From Tubiluchus corallicola (Eukaryota; Priapulida; Priapulimorpha; Priapulimorphida; Tubiluchidae), in NCBI GenBank assembly GCA_030141605.1, contig JAQGDQ010001457.1:1-40161 (forward strand): DNA of 40,161 nt, given 5' to 3'. The notes beneath the pieces are model-generated. The model did no database searches. It had not been told where the DNA came from and saw only the letters and a list, made by a program, of their open reading frames with translations. The number at the start of each line of letters is the position of its first letter. The first letter of the stretch is position 1. Positions 10,309 to 20,040 of this stretch are shown in pieces. The translations under genes were made by a program, and so were the position numbers.

Positions 10309-13300
10309 CTCTCGACTTGCTGCTGCAAGACATCTGTTTTGGCTTCAGAAGACTCTTTGACCAGAACATAATTATTTACTGACACGTTGTGTACTTTGCT
10401 GCCCGCTATAGGCCCATTCAACGTCCACCCCAGCTTCGTCTTAACAGCATAAGGAGCGTTTACAGGACCACGTCTAACTTGCAGAGGGGCCAAGGCATCA
10501 GGTACGTCAAGACCGATTAGTAAGCTTAGGTCTTCATCTTGTCCGTGATACTCAACTAAAGATGACGCTATCTCTTTCAAGTGCGGCCATTTTTGAACAT
10601 CTGCGACTGATGCCAAGCATTCTGTATCTAGCATCAGTGACTGTCGAACAAAAACATGAGGCAACATGATTCTGTTTTCACCAATGCTGTCCGTAACAAC
10701 GAAACTTGTAACTAAAGTGTCTGCTTTACTTTGGCGTTTCTCGATTGTGGTTAGGGTAAGAACATCCTCTTTTCCTTCAGCACTTATGCTGTCAAACAGC
10801 TTCCTGGAACAAAACGTGTTTGTAGATCCAGGATCTAACAAAGCCATGGCTTCAACTGGCTTTCTTCCATGTACATGTACTTGAACTTTGACCATAGGCA
10901 ATGCTATCCTCTTTCCTTTAGAACTGCCCCTATTTGCACAGCTTGTAGCTTCAGTCTCGTCTTTTCTTTGCTGCTCATCCCTGGCAAGCCTATTAACATC
11001 TGAAGAAGAACTGCTCAGCCTTCCCACTGCATCGTGCAATAAAGCTGAATGCTTCTTGTTGCATTCATTAACACTACAAGACGGTTTGAAACATCTAGCT
11101 GCTCTATGTTTTCCTTTCGCCAAACAATTAAAGCAGAGGCGTTCCTTACGCACGAACATCAACTTAGCTGGGGTGTCCATAGCTGCAAAAGCTTCACACT
11201 GTCCAAGAGAAGAATGCTCATTTGAGCTGCAAAATATGCAAACTTTCTTGCAAAATTGGGCGCTTTTGGTTTGCGGCTTTTCTTGATTTGCTTTCGCCTT
11301 GCCATTGTTTGCTTGAACTTGAGGTGCTTTAGCAGAGGTGGCATAATTTTTGGCAGAGATGCTTCGTTTAGGTTTTTCCCAATCGCCGAGGCTACCATAC
11401 ACAGGGTGGTTCATTTTTTCAGCATTTTCCTGAATGAATGTTAGCAAATCATAAATACATGGGTTTCTGATTTCATGTTTTCCTATCCTGGACACCACGT
11501 CTTTCCATTTATCATGGAATTTGTATGGCAGTTTTTTAACAATCTGAACGAGACTTGTCTGTGTATTAATTTCGCTGAGATTATTCATTGCTTTCAACGT
11601 CTCGACACAGCTTAAAAGCAAGTCAGCAAATTCTCGCAGCTTCTCGTTGTCATTGGCCTTGATTTGGTCAAACTCGATTATTTTTGACATCCAAGCCTGA
11701 GTAACCATAAACGAAGAGCCGAACCTGTCGATGAGTAACTGCTTTGCATGCTTGTATGCTCGACTGGGGTCCATGTAGCTACAACTTTCCACAACTTTTT
11801 TGGCTTTTCCAGTGCAAAATTGCATTAATCTCTGAAACCTTGCAGCCTCATCTTGTGTGTAGCTCTCGACGTTGGCTTCAAAACGTCGCATGAATTGCCA
11901 AAAGTTTAGAACGTTACCATCAAATTTGTCCAACTCCGCTATTGGAAGTTGCATTGCTTTGTACATGTTGGTATGTTGACGTTGTGCTTCAAGCATGATG
12001 TTCATAATCATAGCCATGTCATTGCTCTGTGGATGGCATTGATTAGGCATGTCGCTTAAATTATCAGTACAAATGGTAGGTTGAGTAGAATTAAAGGCAT
12101 AACTATTCTCGCGCGGTATATTACTGCCATGCGCTAGTGGAATAAAAGCAGACGCTGATGCATTCAGACACTGATTTCCAGAACTTGGATGCTGCATAGG
12201 CAAACGAATATTTTTGTTTTCCAGCAGTGGCCTAACGTCAGTATCAAAGATCTGTATCCACTTGTTCATTATGTCGAATTCATAACCTTTTTTGCCAACA
12301 GGTGGCGCCACGTGAGCTGTATGCGAATCGTGTTCAATATAGTGCCATGGTTTATGTTGACCTAAAAAATGAGCAATTTTTACATTTTTCCCAAATTGCA
12401 TTAAAGCTGGTAAATATTCGTACCGACCCTGAATGACAGCATTATAAGTGAATGGCAAATGTTTTTCATAACTAGTTGACCAGTCTTTAAAAAACTGATT
12501 CAATAATCCTTGGTCCCCACCATCAAAAGTACAGGATTCTGATTTAGCATACAACATTAACTTATTATACATATCAATACTTGGTTTGTAAACAAACACA
12601 CCAGAGTTAAAGCAATCTGGCCAGCCTACATCAGGGGCAGCTGAAAGCCCTTTAAATCTAAACATGTCATCAACATTATCTAATACAATTGTATCAGAAT
12701 CTACAAATACACATTTGCTAAATTGTGTCAACCTCCAACAATGTAGCTTAGTAAAACTCACATTAAGTTCTGGTCTTCCTAACAATTGTAACCTTTTAAA
12801 CTCATGACTATCAATAATACTGACATGTTCAACCAAATCAAATGCATTTCTCAAAAGTGTCATAATATCACAAGAAATACCCTCTGTTACCATGATGACT
12901 AAGCATCTCATTGTTCCTGTGCGACGCAAACTAGAAGCAAGAACAAGTGCTCCCAACGCATACTTATCAGTAGTTGCTAAAGTAACAAAGGCCTCAGACA
13001 AGTAATTCTCATCGCTTTCGCGTGTAGTTTGTGTATGTTTAATTGTCGGATCCGTGTATGTTGACCTTGACCTTAGCCATGCTTTGACCTTTGAGTCTGA
13101 TGTTCCATGGTCCACTAACCTGGTCCCAACATCAGCTGCAGAACCAAAGCTGTCTTCATCACGTTCATCTTCAGAACTACACTCATTCTGCATGCGTTCA
13201 TGTCGTATTCTCATCGCTTGGAGTTTGAGTTCTTGTTCTTTAATCATGAGCTCTTGGTTTCTTAGCTTGGCACTCTTCTTCGATGACGTCACACTCGAGG

Positions 13301-13550
13301 ATTTGGTGGACTTTTCGCTCCTACGTTTCTCTTGCATGGGTTGGTCAGTTGCTATTGAGGGTGGCGATAAATCAGCTGATTCATCTGGAGCGCCTGGTAT
13401 ACAAGGACCGGTTTCCTGTTGCTTCAAAATTCGTTGCACTAAATTTGCCTTGTTGCCAGAAACCGACAAAGACATACTACGAAGAATTTGCCTCAGCTCC
13501 TCAACTACTTTATTTTCCAGTTCGCTTTTAGTGAATAACACTGATGCCAT
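10254..13550 (-). CDS. gag-pro: BEL Gag-glycogenin(GT8)-protease fusion polyprotein
   Basis: The start is taken as the ATG at 13550; an in-frame GTG six bases upstream is less likely. Residues counted from that ATG: 8-45 SAP-like motif; about 91-120 charged coiled coil; 184-448 complete glycogenin-type GT8 domain; about 535-700 DUF1759 gag/capsid region; two zinc knuckles, the second starting C-F-N-C at 806; aspartic protease with L-L-D-P-G-S-T (Asp906, the usual Ser after Asp replaced by Pro); then the protease-RT linker. The frame is open for about 1098 codons with no intron or stop, so the GT8 part is read as one polyprotein with Gag. The frame leaves pol near 10290 and stops at 10254. No slippery heptamer is visible there, so a mutation or sequence error is more likely than programmed frameshifting. 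Confidence 0.93.
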   Translation of the reverse strand: MASVLFTKSELENKVVEELRQILRSMSLSVSGNKANLVQRILKQQETGPCIPGAPDESADLSPPSIATDQPMQEKRRSEKSTKSSSVTSSKKSAKLRNQELMIKEQELKLQAMRIRHERMQNECSSEDERDEDSFGSAADVGTRLVDHGTSDSKVKAWLRSRSTYTDPTIKHTQTTRESDENYLSEAFVTLATTDKYALGALVLASSLRRTGTMRCLVIMVTEGISCDIMTLLRNAFDLVEHVSIIDSHEFKRLQLLGRPELNVSFTKLHCWRLTQFSKCVFVDSDTIVLDNVDDMFRFKGLSAAPDVGWPDCFNSGVFVYKPSIDMYNKLMLYAKSESCTFDGGDQGLLNQFFKDWSTSYEKHLPFTYNAVIQGRYEYLPALMQFGKNVKIAHFLGQHKPWHYIEHDSHTAHVAPPVGKKGYEFDIMNKWIQIFDTDVRPLLENKNIRLPMQHPSSGNQCLNASASAFIPLAHGSNIPRENSYAFNSTQPTICTDNLSDMPNQCHPQSNDMAMIMNIMLEAQRQHTNMYKAMQLPIAELDKFDGNVLNFWQFMRRFEANVESYTQDEAARFQRLMQFCTGKAKKVVESCSYMDPSRAYKHAKQLLIDRFGSSFMVTQAWMSKIIEFDQIKANDNEKLREFADLLLSCVETLKAMNNLSEINTQTSLVQIVKKLPYKFHDKWKDVVSRIGKHEIRNPCIYDLLTFIQENAEKMNHPVYGSLGDWEKPKRSISAKNYATSAKAPQVQANNGKAKANQEKPQTKSAQFCKKVCIFCSSNEHSSLGQCEAFAAMDTPAKLMFVRKERLCFNCLAKGKHRAARCFKPSCSVNECNKKHSALLHDAVGRLSSSSSDVNRLARDEQQRKDETEATSCANRGSSKGKRIALPMVKVQVHVHGRKPVEAMALLDPGSTNTFCSRKLFDSISAEGKEDVLTLTTIEKRQSKADTLVTSFVVTDSIGENRIMLPHVFVRQSLMLDTECLASVADVQKWPHLKEIASSLVEYHGQDEDLSLLIGLDVPDALAPLQVRRGPVNAPYAVKTKLGWTLNGPIAGSKVHNVSVNNYVLVKESSEAKTDVLQQQVERCWKIDSVWMMSSILEKR
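12206..13001 (-). other. Embedded glycogenin GT8 domain within gag
   Basis: Glycogenin is a Mn-dependent UDP-glucose glucosyltransferase that glucosylates its own tyrosine to prime glycogen synthesis. The domain spans residues 184-448 of the polyprotein and aligns almost without gaps to the animal glycogenin catalytic domain. Visible matches: A-F-V-T-L-A-T near the start; T-K-L-H-C-W (Lys268); DxD as D-S-D (284, 286; codons 12693-12701); S-A-A-P-D-x-G-W-P-D-C-F-N-S-G-V-F; F-D-G-G-D-Q-G (343, 346); R-Y-E-Y-L-P-A (Tyr377 at the autoglucosylation position, codon 12420-12422); H-F-L-G-x-x-K-P-W (His394, Lys400). The C-terminal glycogen-synthase-binding motif of host glycogenin is absent. Hand-counted G+C is 180/540 (33 percent) over 12361-12900, against 153/360 (42 percent) in two sampled gag blocks. 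Confidence 0.95.
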
Positions 13551-13809
13551 TTTCACTTGAAATTAAATTGCTCTTAGTGTCAATTTTGCAAAAAATTTAG
13601 GATCACTTTTCAAGACCGAAGCGCCATCTATTGCCCATTAGCTGACGTGTCCAAGTTCACAGAGTTCATGCAGCTTTACCTGTAGAAACCAGCTACGCTG
13701 TAGAAGCCCATAATGAGCAAAGCTATCAGGTAAGCATGTCAAACTTCCTGCACCTGAACCAGGTCACTGCTTAATGGCAACTTGAAACTCCCGGCGAGGT
13801 ATATAAAAC
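13551..13809 (-). other. BEL 5' leader between 5' LTR and gag start
   Basis: A 259-bp untranslated leader. A primer-binding site would be expected right after the LTR, but no sequence beginning TGG is present there; the leader begins GTTTTATATACC in element orientation. On the opposite strand this same spot reads as a TATA-like box (tatataaaac, 13800-13809), which may be chance. Confidence 0.7.
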
Positions 13810-14231
13810 TGTACTACATTTAAACTCCAGAACATCAAATGTTTAACATGCAGCAATTGTCGTTTTTTCTGTAATAATAAATTACAGCAATAAGTTTTCA
13901 ATGAAAAAGATAAGTTTGATAAAGGTACATTACGAAATTAGCTAACGTGATTATCGTCTATAATTGTACAAAAAAATGACAGCTAAATTGTTCTAATAGC
14001 ATAAAGTAGTTCAATAAACATAATTAGACACTTACATGTGGTCTCCCTGAGTTTTGGCACTTATAACTTGCAAGAAAAAACAATAAGAAATCAACAACAA
14101 CATTCACATCATATCAATTGAATTGCATGTCAGGTAATGTCTACCTGGCCAACTACCTGGTCACATGACTGATGACAGTTAAAGGGGCAAGACCAAATTT
14201 AATAGGTAGGGAAACGTGTATGTGCTTAACA
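13810..14231 (-). repeat. 5' LTR of BEL/Pao element
   Basis: Partner of the LTR at 6491-6912, with the same length and ends. Its outer (right) flank is the first 79-bp repeat, not the 1.28-kb unit that flanks the left LTR. It would hold the element promoter; no convincing TATA box was picked out inside it in element orientation. Confidence 0.95.
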
Positions 14232-14547
14232 CTGCGGGATGGGAAAGCCACGCATCTGTCCTTCAACAAGTGCATGAGTTGGAAACTAGGTTGAATAGGT
14301 ACTGTAAGTACTGCAGGATGGGAAAGCCATGCATCTGTCCATCAACAAGTGCATAAGTTGGAAACTAGGTTGAATAGGTACTGTAAGTACTGCAGGATGG
14401 GAAAGCCACGCATCTGTCCTACAACAAGTGCATAAGTTGGAAACTAGGTTGAATAGGTACTGTAAGTACTGCAGGATGGGAAAGCCATGCATCTGTCCAT
14501 CAACAAGTGCATAAGTTGGAAACTAGGTTGAATAGGTACTGTAAGTA
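14232..14547. repeat. Four 79-bp tandem repeats
   Basis: Copies start at 14232, 14311, 14390 and 14469, exactly 79 bp apart and over 95 percent alike; a fragment of a fifth begins at 14548. The BEL 5' LTR abuts the first copy. Short minus-strand open frames across it are periodic and not coding. Confidence 0.93.
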
Positions 14548-14969
14548 CTGCAATGTAGACAGGAACAATGAAAATGAGCTTAAAGAATTTTTCAAAATTG
14601 TAACACTTTTTTATGGTTTTGCACAAATTAGTGTGATTTCTTATTCATAAAGTCTCGAAATATTATAACAAGTTTCAGTTTGGATTTTCGGAATTACAGG
14701 GTCTGTTATACATCAAAAGATTTATAATTAAGCATCTCTTTTGTGCAAGAGCAGCACCTCTTAAAAGATTTGCTTTTCTGTGTTTTGCGTTATCAAAATA
14801 ATTTTGCCAAATGTTATCATACCAACTTTGCGGTCGTAGAACAGGTCTAATTAGGCTAACCTTACACGCTCAACGATATGAAAAGCTTTGAAACAGCACA
14901 GGTTTTAGTGATTCGTAGAGTGAAGAAATAAAATTTTTTCCCAAAAAATACAGAAAAAATTCCGAAGAA
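14548..14969. other. AT-rich interval, no gene seen
   Basis: No open frame of note, no tRNA-like or repeat structure recognised. Confidence 0.6.
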
Positions 14970-17900
14970 AATCTATTGTCAGTTATTGCTGAGATTAAGT
15001 TATTAAAATATCTTTTTTTCTTGAAGTTTGTAATGACTCTGCGCTAAACTAGTACAGCTAAACGAATCAGCTTAGCGCGATCTTTGCGCAGTTTTTGCGC
15101 GATCTTTGCGCAGTTTTTGCGCAATCTTTGCACAGTTTTTGCGCAATCTTTATGCAGTTTTTGCGCGATATTTGCACAGTTTTTGCGCGATCCTTTGCAC
15201 AGTTTTTGCGCAGTTTTTGCGCAATCTTTGCGCAGTTTTTGCACGATCTTTGCGCAGTTTTTGCCCGATCTTTGCACAGTTTTTGCGCGATCTTTGCACA
15301 GTTTTTGCGCAGTATTTGCGCAATCTTTCCGCAGTTTTTGCGAGATCTTTGCGCAGTTTTTGCGCAATCTAGCGCAATTTTTTGCGGGATCTTTGCGCAG
15401 TTTTTGCGCAATCTAGCGCAATTGTTGCGCGATGTTTGCACAGTTTTTGCGTGATCTTTGCACAGTTTTTGCGCGATGTTTGCACAGTTTTTGCGCGATG
15501 TTTGCACAGTTTTTGCGCGATCTTTACCCAGTTTTTGCGGGAGTTCTTGACGGAAAATTTCTATTGTCAGTTATTGCTGAGATTAAGTTATTAAAATATC
15601 TTTTTTTCTTGAAGTTTGTAATGACTCTGCGCTAAACTAGTACAGCTAAACGAATCAGCTTTGCGCGATCTTTGCGCAGTTTTTGCGCGATCTTTGCGCA
15701 GTTTTTGCGGGATCTTTGCACAGTTTTTGCGCAATCTTTATGCAGTTTTTGCGCGATATTTGCACAGTTTTTGCGCGATCTTGCGCAGTTTTTGCGCAAT
15801 CTTTGCGCAGTTTTTGCTCGATCTTTGCGCAGTTTTTGCCCGATCTTTGCACAGTTTTTGCGCGATCTTTGCACAGTTTTTGCGCAGTATTTGCGCAATC
15901 TTTGCACAGTTTTTGCGCAGTTTTTGCGGGATCTTTGCGCAGTTTTTGCGCAATCTAGCGCAATTTTTGCGCGTTGTTTGCACAGTTTTTGCGTGATCTT
16001 TGCACAGTTTTTGCGCGATGTTTGCACAGTTTTTGCGCGATCTTTACCCAGTTTTTGCGGGAGTTCTTGACGGAAAATTTCTAGTGAGTGTGAACGTTGG
16101 GCAGAGCTAAACAGTTGCTAAATGTACCGTCTGGCATTTCACCATGACAAATTCCTGTCGCTTTGATAGGAATCATATCCTTGAAGTTTGTTATGACTGC
16201 GCTAAACTAGTACAGCTAAACGAATCAGCTTTGCGCGATCTTTGCGCAGTTTTTGCGCAATCTTTGCGCAGTTTTTGCGCAATCTTTGCACAGTTTTTGC
16301 GCAATCTTTATGCAGTTTTTGCGCGATATTTGCACAGTTTTTGCGCGATCCTTTGCACAGTTTTTGCACAGTTTTTGCGCGATCTTGCGCAGTTTTTGCG
16401 CAATCTTTGCGCAGTTTTTGCGGGATCTTTGCGCAGTTTTTGTGCAATCTAGCGCAATTTTTGCGCGATGTTTGCACAGTTTTTGCGTGATCTTTGCACA
16501 GTTTTTGCGCGATGTTTGCACAGTTTTTGCGCGATGTTTGCACAGTTTTTGCGCGATCTTTACCCAGTTTTTGCGGGAGTTCTTGCGGAATTTCTTTGTA
16601 GTTATTGCTGGATTGTTATTAAATTTTTTTTCTTGAAGTTTGTAATGACTCTGTGCTAAACTGTCAGCTAAACGTCAGCTTAGCGTGATCTTTGCGCAGT
16701 TTTGCGCGATCTTTCGCAGTTTTGCGCAGTTTTTGCGCGATCTTTGCACAGTTTTTGCGCGATCTTTTTGCAGTTTTTGCGATCTTTGCACAGTTTTTGC
16801 GCGATCTTTGCACAGTTTTTGCGCGATCTTTGCGCAGTTTTTGCGCAATCTTTGTGCAGTTTTTGCGCGATCTTTGCACAGTTTTTGCACAATCTTTTTG
16901 CAGTTTTTGCGCAATCTTTGCACAGTTTTTGCGAGACCTTTGCACAGTTTTTGCGCGATCTTTGCAGTTTTTGCGCGATCTTTGCACAGTTTTTGCGCGA
17001 TCTTTGCGCAGTTTTTGCGCGATCTTTGTGCAGTTTTTGCGCGATCTTTGCACAGTTTTTGCGTGATCTTTGCACAGTTTTTGCGCGATCTTTGCACAGT
17101 TTTTGCGCGATGTTTGCACAGTTTTTGCGCGATCTTTACCCAGTTTTTGCGGGAGTTCTTGACGGAAAATTTCTATTGTCAGTTATTGCTGAGATTAAGT
17201 TATTAAAATATCTTTTTTCTTGAAGTTTGTAATGACTCTGCGCTAAATGATCTTTGCGCAGTTTTTGCGGATCTTTGCAGTTTTGTGCGATTTTGCGCAG
17301 TTTTGCGCAATCTTTGCACAGTTTTGGGTTTTTGGGTTTTGGTTTTGGGTTTTGGTTTGTTTTGGTTTGTTTTTGCACGATCTTTGCGCAGTTTTTGCCC
17401 GATCTTTGCATTTTGCGCGATCTTTACAGTTTTGCGCGAGTATTTGCGCAATCTTTGCGGTTTTTGACTCTTTGCGCAGTTTTTGCGCAATCTTTGCACA
17501 GTTTTTGCGGGATCTTTGCGCAGTTTTTGCGCAATCTAGCGCAATTTTGCGCGATGTTTACTGTTTTTGCGTGATCTTTGCACAGTTTTTGCGCGATGTT
17601 TGCACAGTTTTTGTGCGATCTTCCAGTTTTGCGGGAGTTCTTGACGGAAAATTTCTAGTGAGTGTGAACGTTGGGCAGAGCTAAACAGTTGCTAAATGTA
17701 CCGTCTGGATTTCACCATGACAAATTCCTGTCGCTTTGATAGGAATCATATCCTTGAAGTTTGTAATGACTCTGCGCTAAACTAATACAGCTAAACGAAT
17801 CAGCTTAGCGCAATCTTTGCGCAGTTTTTGCGCGATCTTTGCGCAGTTTTTGCGCGATCTTTGCGCAGTTTTTGCGCAATCTTTGTGCAGTTTTTGCGCA

Positions 17901-19378
17901 ATCTTTGCACAGTTTTTGCGCGATCTTTGCACAGTTTTTGCGCAATCTTTGCGCAGTTTTTGCGCAGTTTTTGCGCGATCTTTGCACAGTTTTTGCGCGA
18001 TCTTTGCGCAGTTTTTGCTCGATCTTTGCAGTTTTTGCGCGATCTTTGCACAGTTTTTGCGCAGTATTTGCGCAATCTTTGCACAGTTTTTGCGCACTCT
18101 TTGCGCAGTTTTTGCGCAATCTTTGCACAGTTTTTGCGGGATCTTTGCGCAGTTTTTGCGAAATCTTTGCGCAATTTTTGCGCGATGTTTGCACAGTTTT
18201 TGCGTGATCTTTGCACAGTTTTTGCGCGATGTTTGCACAGTTTTTGCGCGATCTTTGCCCAGTTTTTGCGGGAGTTCTTGACGGAAAATTTCTAGTGAGT
18301 GTGAACGTTGGGCAGAGCTAAACAGTTGCTAAATGTACCGTCTGGCATTTCACCATGACAAATTCCTGTCGCTTTGATAGGAATCATATCCTTGAAGTTT
18401 GTTATGACTGCGCTAAACTAGTACAGCTAAACGAACCAGCTTTGGGCGATCGTTGCACAGTTTTTGCGCGATCTTTGCACAGTTTTGGCGCAATCTTTAT
18501 GCAGTTTTTGCGCGATCCTTGCACAATTTTTGCGCAATCTTTGCACAGTTTTTGCGCGATCTTTGCACAGTTTTTGCGCAGTTTTTGCGCGATCTTTGTG
18601 CAGTTTTTGCGCGATCTTTGCACAGTTTTTGCGCGATCTTTGCACAGTTTTTGCACAGTTTGTGCACGATCTTTGTGCAGTTTTTGCGCGATCTTTGCAC
18701 AGTTTTTGCGCGATCTTTGCACAGTTTTTGCGCGATCTTTGCGCAGTTTTTGCGGGATCTTTGCGCGATCTTTGCGCAGTTTTTGCGGGATCTTTGCGCG
18801 ATATTTGCGCAGTTTTTGCGCAATCTTTGTGCAGTTTTTGCGTGATCTTTGTGCAGTTTTTGCGCGATCTTTGCACAGTTTTTGCGCGATCTTTTTGCGC
18901 AGTTTTTTGCGCGATCTTTCCACAATTTTTGCGCAAGCTTTGCACAGTTTTTGCGCGATCTTTTTGCACAGTTTTTGCGCTGTTTTTGCGCAATCTTTGC
19001 GCAGTTTTTGCGCGATCTTCGCACAGTTTTTGCGCAGTTTTTGCGTGATCTTTGTGCAGTTTTTGCGCGATCTTTGCACAGTTTTTGCGCGATCTTTGCA
19101 CAGTTTTTGCGCAGTTTTTGCGTGATCTTTGTGCAGTTTTTGCGCGATCTTTGCACAGTTTTTGCGCGATCTTTGCACAGTTTTTGCGCGATCTTTGCGC
19201 AGTTTTTGCGCGATCTTTGCACAATTTTTGCTCAATCTTTACGCAGTTTTTGCGGGAGTTCTTGATGGAAAATTTCTAGTGAGTGTGAACGTTGGGCAGA
19301 GCTAAACAGTTGCTAAACGTACCATCTGGCATTTCACCATGACAAATTCCTATCGCTTTCATAGGAATCATATCCTTG
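14970..19378. repeat. Composite higher-order array of a 22-bp minisatellite
   Basis: The basic unit is two related 11-mers, TTTGCGCAGTT and TTTGCGCGATC. Seven blocks (about 15073-15545, 15660-16062, 16229-16577, 16682-17152, 17247-17636, 17806-18274, 18442-19255) are separated by spacers. Each block ends in gcgggagttcttgacgg or a near variant. Spacers are of two kinds: A (14970-15072, 15546-15659, a shortened one at 16578-16681, 17153-17246) and B (16063-16228, 17637-17805, 18275-18441, truncated 19256-19378). A and B share their first ~25 bp, and both run into a related ~60-bp right end in all complete copies. Open frames of up to ~280 codons in several frames are a consequence of a stop-free unit whose length is not a multiple of three. 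Confidence 0.95.
17325..17372 (+). repeat. G/T-rich tract inside minisatellite block five
   Basis: A run alternating GGG or GG with TTTT, for example gggttttggttttggg, interrupts the 22-bp repeat. It could fold into a two-layer G-quadruplex. It probably arose by slippage from the gtttttg part of the unit. Confidence 0.8.
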
Positions 19379-20040
19379 AATGATACAGTTGAAATCATTT
19401 ACCGTGCAATACTGCTATGACATTTGCAAAGAAACTGCAACTAAAGTTTTTTGCGATAATATTAAGTGCAGTAAGAGATTGTGAGTGCAAAATGTGTGAT
19501 TCCATTCAAAAATTGAAAATTTCGTCTCTGTGAGAAGTAAATTATTCTTCGTGCTGAGATCATTCGCGTATTGTTGCGTATTCGTGTTCGTTTTGCCTGA
19601 GAAATAAATTGTGGCTGAGTTGCATTTTTTGTGAATTCAAGCGAGGCTATTGCAGCACTTTACTTGGCCTAGCGTTATACAAATATTTTAATACTATTTA
19701 TTATGACACAAGTTTAATGCAATATCATTTAAAGGATCAGTTCTGTTACCATATTTAGAGTTTTAACCAATAACTTTCCTTCTCTTATTCATACATCATG
19801 TCTACGTTTTTAGTACAATAATTATTGAGATACTTACTTATAATGTAATTATTTCGCACTTCATACTTCAAGTTTCCAGCATTCTGTCTTAAGGGTCAGT
19901 TAAATAAAATGGAAAATAATGAGGTCTTCTAAGAGCCAAGAGTCTTTTGCACGGACATAACTAAGTGATTACAGTTGTGTTTGGAAGAATATCCAATCAA
20001 CCTATTTTTTAGACATTTATAAGTGATTTACAAAACAAAA
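19379..20040. other. AT-rich interval with a dispersed repeat segment
   Basis: No gene seen. The part at about 19486-19640 is similar to 35270-35420: shared blocks include agtgcaaaatgtgtgatt and a later attgtggctg. This marks a diverged dispersed repeat of about 150 bp. Confidence 0.5.

Larger units (their letters stand above)
6491..14231 (-). mobile_element. BEL/Pao LTR retrotransposon carrying a glycogenin domain
   Basis: A 7741-bp minus-strand element bounded by 422-bp direct LTRs (element orientation TGTT...TACA). It has a polypurine tract next to the 3' LTR, a 259-bp leader, and gag-protease-RT-RNase H-integrase order with a DUF5641 tail, which is the BEL/Pao arrangement. The LTRs differ at three of 422 positions with no indel, so the insertion is recent. 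The pol region is disrupted by three -1 frame changes. Flanking 5-mers (gtaac on the left, ctgcg on the right) do not match, so no target duplication is present. A GT8 glycogenin-like domain is embedded in gag, a cargo I do not know from other BEL elements. Confidence 0.96.

Noticed and set aside
15044-19279. Long overlapping open frames on both strands, up to ~280 codons
   Set aside because: They are six-frame translations of the stop-free 22-bp repeat, not genes.
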